From contig NC_065883.2 of the NCBI RefSeq assembly GCF_932274485.2, positions 41,138,539 through 41,202,538 of the forward strand: a stretch of 64,000 nt of DNA, written 5' to 3'. The notes below the pieces were generated by a model. The model did no database searches and was not told the DNA's origin. It worked only from the letters and a program-made list of their open reading frames with translations. Within the stretch, counting starts at the first letter, position 1; every line of letters starts with the position of its first letter. This DNA is from Patella vulgata (taxonomy: Eukaryota > Mollusca > Gastropoda > Patellidae). Shown one piece after another: positions 54,457-64,000 of this stretch. The translations under genes were made by a program, and so were the position numbers.

Positions 54457-57400
54457 CACACTAACATTCGGGATACCTCACATCCAAGTCTAAAACCTAA
54501 TCCACATATTGTTTACACAATTGTACTTTGTAAAATTTGTATAAAAAAAAAATATTGTATTCTTGAGTGTGTCCAATTTAACAGCGAATTTATTACTATT
54601 ATGTAACATACTAAGAACCTAACTACATTTTTTGGGCACCAAACACCACCGCCCCCCACCCCTCAGTCAAAAATTTCCCCGTACGCCTATGCCTATTGTT
54701 TAATTAATCCCCTAATCCAGACACATGGTTTTGTAGTGAAGTATATTCGTATTGTTATTTAATTGCCCTTATGATTTTAGATTTTTAGAATACTTCACTG
54801 ATGTTTTTGTAATAAAGTATACTCGTATTGTTTGTTAATTGCTGTTATGATTTTAATGTTTAGACAACATTTAATTGACTTGATATGAAATCTGAATATA
54901 AATTATTAGATGGATAAAAAAAAGGTATTTTACAATTACATATTGACAACTTAATGACTCGCCAAAATACAATTGGATTGATATTATTTCGGCATCATAA
55001 TTAATTTTAAAACTTATCGTTGATTTAATTTCCGCACACAAAATGGAACTAAATATAAGAATTCCGTATAAGCATCAATTTAGAATACCAAAATGCGAAT
55101 CGAAACACATTGTGGTCAAAACTGTGTAATAAAAAAGGCGATAACTCGGAATGAAACTTATATTTCTGGAATTGGATGGTCTTCAGGTATCCCAAAATGT
55201 AGGTCAAATTTGAAAATTTTGAAAAATAGCAAAAATGTCTCGTAAACTACGTTTTTTCAATTTTCGAACGACAAAAGTCCAGGCTGAATTTTCGAAATTA
55301 AAAAATGTGAGATAGCCATTGTCCCGGAAAAGAATCAGGGTCTCTGAAAATGTCATTTGTTTGAAAATAGGTAAAGAGTTGATGAAACCACGGCCAATTT
55401 TCAATATCGCGAAAAAGTACAAAGTTTGGTCACTTCCGGTATGCGCAGAAGTTTCAAAATTGTTTTAAGGAGTAGCCACCACCTGGTTTCCCAATAGAAT
55501 ATTTGGTTCCAGATCGATATCTGTTTTCGATCATGGAGAAATAGGCTCCCGGGATAAATAATAATAATAACTAGACCTGCAAGCAGCACTGAACCGGCTT
55601 TCAGGAATCAGACAGGAAGTGTGTCATACAATAGCTCATTCATCGAGCTACCAAACGATACTTTAGGTGTTTTCATCCGGTCACACCCAACCGTGGAATC
55701 ACGATGTTTGCAAGAGCACCGATTTTTACTGTTGTTTTTTTTAATTTCGAATATTTTTATGACTACGGTTTCACCGGTGCCACATTACCCTAAACATATG
55801 TCACTTCCGGTACCAATGAAACCATCGGATAAAAATTATGGTCACTTCCGGTATGCGCAGAAGTTTCAAAATTGTTTTAAGGAGTAGCCACCACCTGGTT
55901 TCCCAATAGAATATTTGGTTCCAGATCGATATCTGTTTTCGATCATGGAGAAATAGGCTCCCGGGATAAATAATAATAATAACTAGACCTGCAAAAGCAG
56001 CACTGAACCGGCTTTCAGGAATCAGACAGGAAGTGTGTCATACAATAGCTCATTCATCGAGCTACCAAACGATACTTTAGGTGTTTTCATCCGGTCACAC
56101 CCAACCGTGGAATCACGATGTTTGCAAGAGCACCGATTTTTATGACTACGGTTTCACCGGTGCCACATTACCCTAAACATATGTCACTTCCGGTACCAAT
56201 GAAACCATCGGATAAAAATAGGTAGGTACAGTTTCCCCCCATTGAAACGGGCAAGGACCGCAAATCGTATCCAGTTTATAATTAGTCTTGTCACAATAAA
56301 ATCGAGTATTTCTAACCAAAAACAAAAGCAAAACAAGCAGGGTCATTAAAATATTTAATATCCAAATACATGGAAAGTTCCTCTACAAACTATATGCACA
56401 TATATTGCACATAAAACACTTATCAGTTTACACACTAACATTCGGGATACCTCACATCCAAGTCTAAAACCTAATCCACATATTGTTTACACAATTGTAC
56501 TTTGTAAAATTTGTATAAAAAAAAAATATTGTATTCTTGAGTGTGTCCAATTTAACAGCGAATTTATTACTATTATGTAACATACTAAGAACCTAACTAC
56601 ATTTTTTGGGCACCAAACACCACCGCCCCCCACCCCTCAGTCAAAAATTTCCCCGTACGCCTATGCCTATTGTTTAATTAATCCCCTAATCCAGACACAT
56701 GGTTTTGTAGTGAAGTATATTCGTATTGTTATTTAATTGCCCTTATGATTTTAGATTTTTAGAATACTTCACTGATGTTTTTGTAATAAAGTATACTCGT
56801 ATTATTTGTTAATTGCTGTTATGATTTTAATGTTTAGACAACATTTAATTGACTTGATATGAAATCTGAATATAAATTATTAGATGGATAAAAAAAAGGT
56901 ATTTTACAATTACATATTGACAACTTAATGACTCGCCAAAATACAATTGGATTGATATTATTTCGGCATCATAATTAATTTTAAAACTTATCGTTGATTT
57001 AATTTCCGCACACAAAATGGAACTAAATATAAGAATTCCGTATAAGCATCAATTTAGAATACCAAAATGCGAATCGAAACACATTGTGGTCAAAACTGTG
57101 TAATAAAAAAGGCGATAACTCGGAATGAAACTTATATTTCTGGAATTGGATGGTCTTCAGGTATCCCAAAATGTAGGTCAAATTTGAAAATTTTGAAAAA
57201 TAGCAAAAATGTCTCGTAAACTACGTTTTTTCAATTTTCGAACGACAAAAGTCCAGGCTGAATTTTCGAAATTAAAAAATGTGAGATAGCCATTGTCCCG
57301 GAAAAGAATCAGGGTCTCTGAAAATGTCATTTGTTTGAAAATAGGTAAAGAGTTGATGAAACCACGGCCAATTTTCAATATCGCGAAAAAGTACAAAGTT

Positions 57401-58195
57401 TGGTCACTTCCGGTATGCGCAGAAGTTTCAAAATTGTTTTAAGGAGTAGCCACCACCTGGTTTCCCAATAGAATATTTGGTTCCAGATCGATATCTGTTT
57501 TCGATCATGGAGAAATAGGCTCCCGGGATAAATAATAATAATAACTAGACCTGCAAGCAGCACTGAACCGGCTTTCAGGAATCAGACAGGAAGTGTGTCA
57601 TACAATAGCTCATTCATCGAGCTACCAAACGATACTTTAGGTGTTTTCATCCGGTCACACCCAACCGTGGAATCACGATGTTTGCAAGAGCACCGATTTT
57701 TACTGTTGTTTTTTTTAATTTCGAATATTTTTATGACTACGGTTTCACCGGTGCCACATTACCCTAAACATATGTCACTTCCGGTACCAATGAAACCATC
57801 GGATAAAAATTATGGTCACTTCCGGTATGCGCAGAAGTTTCAAAATTGTTTTAAGGAGTAGCCACCACCTGGTTTCCCAATAGAATATTTGGTTCCAGAT
57901 CGATATCTGTTTTCGATCATGGAGAAATAGGCTCCCGGGATAAATAATAATAATAACTAGACCTGCAAAAGCAGCACTGAACCGGCTTTCAGGAATCAGA
58001 CAGGAAGTGTGTCATACAATAGCTCATTCATCGAGCTACCAAACGATACTTTAGGTGTTTTCATCCGGTCACACCCAACCGTGGAATCACGATGTTTGCA
58101 AGAGCACCGATTTTTATGACTACGGTTTCACCGGTGCCACATTACCCTAAACATATGTCACTTCCGGTACCAATGAAACCATCGGATAAAAATAG
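54248..58195 (+). repeat. 1,974-bp tandem duplication, near-identical
   Basis: GTAGGTACAGTTTCCCCCCA at 54,248 and 56,222; end GGATAAAAATA at 56,217 and 58,191. On reading both I found one difference (CGTATTGTTTG near 54,830 versus CGTATTATTTG near 56,804). It is either a very young duplication or an assembly duplication. Each copy contains the 412-bp internal repeat described separately. Confidence 0.9.
55428..56213 (+). repeat. 412-bp internal direct repeat (also at 57,402-58,187)
   Basis: GGTCACTTCCGGTATGCGCA starts at 55,428 and 55,840. The second copy lacks about 35 bases (CTGTTGTTTTTTTTAATTTC region) and has two extra A in CTGCAAAAGCAGC. The block also carries AATAATAATAATAACTAGAC and GGAATCAGACAGGAAGTGTG, which recur at 60,990-61,030 and 63,757-63,930. 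Confidence 0.85.
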
Positions 58196-59926
58196 GGTCC
58201 ACAAGCTAACAACGCGTTTTTTCATACAATCAGGGGCCATAATTCAGTAAGTTACGGTCCGAAATGCGCGAATATCGAAAGGAAGCAAGATCTTTGGGTT
58301 ATAAACTTACATTTCAAGTTTCAACAAAATCGGATAAAAAAATTGTAACCTCTGATATACCATATTTTTACGCTATTTGAGAACGAAGGGCGGCCATTTT
58401 ATCTGTCAGTTTTTGGCCGATTTTCACGAAATTCGAACTCAGTCGTCCTTAGGGTGTGACGGTGATATAATAATATGATTTTTTAAATCGGATAATAATT
58501 ATGACCTCTATAGGATCCACAAGCTAAAAATGTCATTTTTCGTACAATCAGGGGCCATAATTCAGGAAGTTACGGTCCCATATGCGCGAATATCAAAAGG
58601 AACCGAGATCTTTGGGTTATAAACTTACATTTCAAGTTTCAACAAAATGGGATAAAAATTGTGACCTCTATAGGGTCCACAACCTTGATACACCTTGATA
58701 TTTTTACGCTATTTGAGAACGAACGGCAGCCATTTTGTCTGTCAGTTTTGGGCCGATTTTCACGAAATTCAAACTCAGCTGTCCTTATGGTGTAACGGTG
58801 ATATATTAACACGTTTTTTTAAATCGGATAAAAATTATGACCTCTATAGGGTCTACAAGCCAAAAAACGCGTTTTTGCGTACAATCAGGGGCCATAATTC
58901 ATGAAGTTACGATCCGATATGCGTGAATATCGAAAGGAACCAAGATCTTTGTGTTATAAACTTACATTTCAAGTTTCAACAAAATCGGATAAAAATTGTG
59001 ACCTCTATAGTGTCAACAAACTTGATATACCATATTTTTACGCTATTTGAGAACGAACGGCGGCCATTTTGTCTGTCAGTTTTGGGCCGATTTTTACAAA
59101 ATTCGAACTCAGCCGTCCTTAGGGTGTAACGGTGATATATTAACACGTTTTTTTAAATCGGATAAAAATTATGACCTCTATAGGGTCCACAAGCTAAAAA
59201 CGTGATTTTTCATACAATCAGGGGCCATAATTCAGGAAGTTACGGTCCGATATGTGCGAATATTGAACGGAACCGAGATCTTTGGGTTATAAACTAAAAT
59301 TTCAAGTTTTAACAAAATCGGATAAAAATTGTGACCTCTATAGGGTCCACAACCTTGATATACCATATTTTTTACGCTATTTGATAACGAAGGGCGGCCC
59401 TTTTGTCTGTCAGTTTTGGGCCGATTTTCACGAAATTCGAACTCAACCGTCCTTAGGGTTTAACGGTGATATAATAATACGTTTTTTTAAATAGGATAAA
59501 AATTATGACCTCTATAGGGTCCACAAGCCAAAAAACATGTTTTTACGTACAATCAGGGTCCATAATTCAGGAAGTTACGGTCCGATATGCGTGAATATCG
59601 AAAGGAACCAAGATCTTTGGGTTATAAACTTACATTTTAAGTTTCAACAAAATCGGATAAAAATTGTGACCTCTACAGTGTTCACAAGCCAAAAACGTGA
59701 TTTTTCGTACAATCAGGGGCCATAATCCATGAAGTTACGGTCCGATAGATGCCAATATCGAAAGGAACCGAGATCTTAGGGTGATAAACCTATATTTCAA
59801 GTTTCATTGAAATCAGATAAAAATTGTGACCTGTAGACTGTTCACAAACAATTGTGGACGGACGGACGGACGGACGGACAGGGGCGACAACAATATACGT
59901 CCACATGAAAATGTGGGCGTATAAAA
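58195..59926 (+). mobile_element. HINE-like element, type II, head missing
   Basis: Five to six copies of AATCAGGGGCCATAATTCA spaced about 320-340 bases, each with AAAATCGGATAAAAATTGTG and GGCGGCCATTTTGTCTGTCA, then ATTGTGGACGGACGGACGGA and the tail ATATACGTCCACATGAAAAT ending GTGGGCGTATA. The head is absent where the element meets the 1,974-bp duplication. Confidence 0.72.
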
Positions 59927-61020
59927 ATGCATTTTTTGACAAAATGGCGTCACTTCCGGTGTCAATTTTAAATTGTAATCAATTTGATATGACGCATACT
60001 TGCTTTTTGAATCAAATGGTGTCACTTTTCTGAAAATCCAATAATAATTGACTATTTTACAGGCAAAATAACGAAAACAGTGACTTATGCAAAATTGCCC
60101 ATTTCTAGGTAACTGCTTATATTACGAACTAATTTTAACATACATTTTCTTTGTATGGATTATAGCTACAAGTTTATAAAAGTTACGTAGAAATATTTTA
60201 AAATCTGAAAAGACTGAATGGGTTGTAAATAGGTCAATTTTACACCTTTTTTCACCTCTTAATCAAATTTGCTCGAAAATGAAATCGAAATTAAAAAAAA
60301 CGATCCGAAAATTTTGTGCGCCTTTAAAGGGCACACTCTTTTAGTTATATCAGTTTTTTAAAAAAATAATATTTGCATTCGAAAAATGGTACCTAACTGT
60401 CAAAATTGTAGTTTTTGGGAAAATTAAGCCACTTCCGGTGCCGACAGATATCTCTATCGGTAACAAAAAAAATGACAATAGAGACAACGGAGTATATGAA
60501 CTTTGTTTTATACAAATCGAGCAATAAATAATTAATCTAGGACTGAAAAACTGAATTAGCCAATGGCGGACAAGGAAAATTACTGAGACAAAAAAATTTC
60601 ACATTTTTGCCCAAGTCAGATGACTCGTTAATTTTGTGTAAAACACGACTAAAAAATATTCATAAAAAAAAAAGTTTTTTGTAAAAATTTAAATTTTCAA
60701 ATTTCGAATGACAAAAGCCATAGATGAATGTTCGAAATTCAAAAATGTGAGATAGCAATTGTCTCGGAAAAGATTCAGGGTTTCCAAAAATGTGAATTGT
60801 TTCAAAATAGGTAAAGAACTGGCGAAACCACTGCGGCTTTTTGATTTATTGCTACCATTCAAAATTCGGCCACTTCCGGTCTGCGCAGAAGTTTTAAAAA
60901 TACTTTATCAAGTAACCACCACATGGTTTCCCGTTAGAAAATTTTGTTCCAGATCGATATCTGTTTCAGATCATGGAGAAATAGGCTCCCCCGGTAAATA
61001 ATAATAATAATAATAACTAG
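59927..61020 (+). repeat. Dispersed repeat related to 55,130-55,600
   Basis: GACAAAAGCCATAGATGAAT, GTGAGATAGCAATTGTCTCG, GGCCACTTCCGGTCTGCGCA, CCAGATCGATATCTGT and AGGCTCCC..AATAATAATAA follow the same order as at 55,260-55,570, about 75-80 per cent alike by eye. No coding signal. Confidence 0.7.
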
Positions 61021-61846
61021 AATTGCGCGCAATGCTGAAGGCTTTCACTGTCGCCAAGGCGTCACATGATCACCAGATATATGACAAAAGACTATCCCCA
61101 CCACTCCCCCCACCCACCAAAAAAACCCACACTCTAGCATAACTCAGAGATTGACCCCTAAACATGCTCCAACTCGTAATAATACACTGTTTTCAATTTT
61201 CGATCTCTCTTTTCGGCTACCCATGACAATTAGAAAAATTGTACAAGGGTTTCACACAATACACTACCCAGTAGAATCTCGATTGAGCAAGTTTGAAAAA
61301 AATCATTGGCGGCTTTTCCGAGAAACATGGGTTTAAACTTGATCGAAATCGTAAATAACCATACTTTTCAAAGTCCCATAAATTTTTTATTTGGCAATAA
61401 AATCTTGTTGCTATAGCACCATCTCGTAGATAATTCACGTGGCTATCATACGACATAATTGATACATCGCATTTGGCGCACAGGCACCCATTTTTCAGAA
61501 TTTTGTCAAATTTTGAATACCTTTCTTGACCACTTCCGGTGATTAGAGGATTTTCATTTATAGTTCATGGACTGGTTTGGTCCGTTGACTTCATCGTCCC
61601 GATGTTTCAGAAATATCGTAGGTGTCGTAGGTGTTCGTACCTTTCTAACCAGGGTAATTTATATAACTGTTAAATTAAACAACGGATAACTCCTACCTCT
61701 TAAAATGATTTATATAATTAGTAAATAATTATTATTATCTGATGATTGTTGTTTTGTGACATATATAGTGTAACCAATATATACATTGTACTTTTATAAT
61801 CAATATGATACTGTGTATTAGTCGTGTTATGATTTGGATTTCTTCA
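61021..61846. other. Dispersed repeat; no gene recognised
   Basis: TTTTCAATTTTCGATCTCTC, TTTTCGGCTACCC and GGTTTCACACAA phrases recur near 63,480-63,750. The rest is unassigned. Confidence 0.45.
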
Positions 61847-62428
61847 GGCTGACCTTAAAAATATCTTTGTTTCGCCTAACGCGACCGACTAACTAAAACC
61901 ACCCCCGACTTAAATTATTTTATTGCACTTTTCCGCGATCTTTTTATTTTATTTTGTGTGTCAACCTGAAATATATCACGAGAGTTATTTCCCTTTACTA
62001 TGGCTATGGTTTGATTCATTATTGAAACTGGTTGATCAAGACGAAATGGTTGCAGACGAATGCACGTCCATTCCCACGAAATGATTCTGCCTCTATGTCT
62101 GTGGGGCGTCGTTTTAAACATGACGACGATATTTTCAATATCTGTTTTCGAGAAAAATGAAGGCACAACCCGCACGATCGTTAAAAACGTGTTGAGGGAG
62201 TTTCAAACGTGAGTTTGTCGCAATTTGTGTGCGAATCGTGCATCAAGAAAAATCCCCATGTCATTGATTTGTTTGCCAATAAAATAAGACGAATGTTTGC
62301 ACCCGGAAAATTATCAAGCTGTCAAATTAGCTCTTAAAAAAAAAAATCTGAAAAAAACCCGACCTACCGACCCTTCTCCTCGATTGTGGGTCGGGTTTGG
62401 TGAAACAAAGATATTTTTAAGGTCAGCC
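61847..62428. mobile_element. 582-bp MITE with 40-bp inverted ends
   Basis: GGCTGACCTTAAAAATATCT at 61,847 and its complement ending at 62,428; similarity extends about 40 bases (TTGTTTCGCCTAACGCGACC versus TTGTTTCACCAAACCCGACC). TCA lies on both sides, a possible 3-bp target duplication. No transposase; superfamily not decided. Confidence 0.8.
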
Positions 62429-62544
62429 TCATGCAATATTTGTAAATCGCCAGTAGGAATAAATGTCTCTTATATAGATACATTATGCTGGCTGAAATTT
62501 GCGTTGGGTAGGCTAGCCTTTGGGACTGCTCTGTATCATATGGT

Positions 62545-62874
62545 CTGTCATTGAGTCAACTGTCATTAGCCACTTGTACGTGACAATGAGTAGGGTCGCC
62601 TGTCCAACCTCGTGGGTTTTCTCCGGGTCCTCCGGTTTCCTCCCACTACTAAAGACCCCTACGGGACTTCGGAATCGCGTTCATGTCAGCTACTCAAATA
62701 TGTAACTGGTTCAAAAATTGATTGAATATTCAATCAAATATCGCCAATTTTCTGGTTTCGTGCACGTTAAAGATTTGACGTCTCTAATAAAAATTTAATA
62801 TTAATTACAGATAGAGACCATACTCAAACAACATCATGACCTAGTTTGTGTCGAGTGGACGTTAAACTCTCTCT
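62545..62874 (+). mobile_element. SINE (type M), interrupted
   Basis: TCTGTCATTGAGTCAACTGT, GTAGGGTCGCCTGTCCAACC and TCCTCCGGTTTCCTCCCACT up to 62,662, then about 176 bases of other sequence, then ACCTAGTTTGTGTCGAGTGG, ACGTTAAACT and (CT)n. The interrupting segment is one copy of the direct repeat at 62,663-63,107. Confidence 0.75.
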
Positions 62875-63110
62875 CTCTCTCTTTTATATAGAATTCCAAC
62901 CGCCAAGGGATCTTTTACGGTCACACCAATGTGTACACGGGACTTCGGAATCGCGTTCATGTCAGCTACTCAAATATGTAACTGGTTCAAAAATTGATTG
63001 AATATTCAATCAAATATCGCCAATTTTCTGGTTTCGTGCACGTTAAAGATTTGACGTCTCTAATAAAAATTTAATATTAATTACAGATAGAGACCATACT
63101 CAAACAACAT
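62663..63110 (+). repeat. Direct repeat, about 170 bp, 276 bp apart
   Basis: GGGACTTCGGAATCGCGTTC through AAACAACATCATG occurs at 62,663 and 62,939 with no differences seen. The first copy lies in a type M SINE, the second continues a type S SINE fragment (CCAAGGGATCTTTTACGG, 62,889-62,950). Confidence 0.85.
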
Positions 63111-64000
63111 CATGCCTTTTATCATTGGGGCAATATTCGATACTACTGTACGATAGTACTGCAACCGTTTAACAAATTGGATTTTCTTATAAACAGCGTG
63201 AGCCGTCAATTTCTGTCCAGATGATTATACGGTATAAGATAATTTTGACAAAGAAGCAACAATATTAATTCAAAGACTAATTATTACACACAGCAATCAA
63301 CTATTTCTGTTACAGGGTCACCAAACCCATATTTTGGATAGAAGAAAACACTCATAGTTGAAATAATTTCAGTTCAAATATCATCACTGATAAAAGCACT
63401 CTTGAATAGGCTCTATACGTTGAAAAAAAGGTACAGATTGTATCTCCCCTTATGTTTCGCTTAACAATGAAAGGTGCCGTGTTCAATTTTCGATCCCTTT
63501 GTTCTGCTACTCCTGAAATTTGGAACTGTTGTACAAAGGTTTTATATAAAACACTACTGATAGGCCTCTCTGTAGAAGAAGTTCCCAAAAAATATTATGT
63601 TGACTTTTCGAGAAACAGACCTCTAAAAATGCTCCAAATCGCAAAAATACGACGTTTTCGATTTTCGATCTCTGATTTTCGATCTCTTTTTTCGGCTACC
63701 CCTGACATTTCAAAAAATGATACAGTGGTTTCACACAACAGAGTACCCATTAGTCTCAGGAATCAGACAGGAAGTGTGTCTTACAATAGCCCATTTATCG
63801 AGCTACCAAACGATACTTTAGATGTTTGGATCCGGTCACACCCGACGGTGAAATCCCGATTGTTGCAAGAGCACCGATTTTTTTACTGTCTTTTTTTTTT
63901 TTTAAATATCGAATATTTTTTTGACTACTTCCTGTTTACGGATCATTATCGGGATAGATTTAACAAGTGGTATGGGAACTTAACTTCCTGTACCAGAAGT
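63111..64000. other. Dispersed repeats; no gene recognised
   Basis: 63,480-63,750 repeats TTTTCGATCTC/TTCGGCTACCC phrases. 63,757-63,930 is a diverged copy of the GGAATCAGACAGGAAGTGTG block found at 55,600-56,200. No coding domain. Confidence 0.5.

Overview
This window looks like intergenic and intronic DNA from an invertebrate animal, most likely a bivalve or other mollusc. The reasons are its AT-rich base composition, genes split by GT-AG introns, tRNA-headed SINEs ending in a shared GGACGTTAAAC block, satellite-bearing elements built like the bivalve/fly Helentron-associated (pearl/HINE-type) repeats, several Tc1/mariner transposons and a CR1/Jockey-type LINE. The species call is inference. 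There are no bacterial-style operons, CRISPR arrays, rRNAs or free-standing tRNAs.

Region by region. (1) 0.2-4.5 kb, minus strand: eight exons of a protein family I recall as multicopy and uncharacterised in molluscs and cnidarians. Splice sites are clean, but the last exon has an in-frame TAG and a one-base gain in a T6 run, so this copy is probably a pseudogene. (2) 5-11 kb: small hairpins, a 25-bp minisatellite, a decayed Tc1 element (6,485-7,965), two LINE tails, a 294-bp dimeric satellite interrupted by a SINE, and a hairpin element. (3) 11.7-26.3 kb: one full-length LINE of about 5.7 kb on the minus strand, flanked by a 12-bp target duplication. It is stretched to 14.5 kb by three later DNA insertions, each with its own target-site duplication: a 6.2-kb foldback element, a 1.0-kb piggyBac-like element at TTAA, and a Tc1 element with an unbroken 339-aa transposase. 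Fragments of a second uncharacterised gene family lie on both sides of the LINE, pointing in opposite directions. (4) 26.3-36.8 kb: SINEs, short tandem repeats, and satellite-bearing elements whose ends carry ATACGCCCACA. (5) 36.8-50.2 kb: a nested stack. An original 2.8-kb inverted-repeat element was invaded by a Tc1 element, itself split by a 7.0-kb inverted-repeat element with ACCGCCGACC arrays. The same outer element was also invaded by a Tc1-derived MITE whose terminal repeat was split by a satellite-bearing element. (6) 50.2-64 kb: more satellite elements, a near-identical 1,974-bp tandem duplication, a 582-bp MITE and SINE fragments.

How the parts relate: nearly everything after 4.5 kb is mobile DNA. 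The only unbroken reading frames with recognisable products are the Tc1 transposase (23,559-24,578) and the LINE ORF1 (25,026-25,976). The Tc1 transposase could in principle act in trans on the MITE at 48,009-50,042, which carries nearly the same ends. The least familiar items are the 6.2-kb foldback built from a small set of GTCG-rich words and the 7.0-kb element with inverted ACCGCCGACC arrays. I could not assign either to a known superfamily with confidence.
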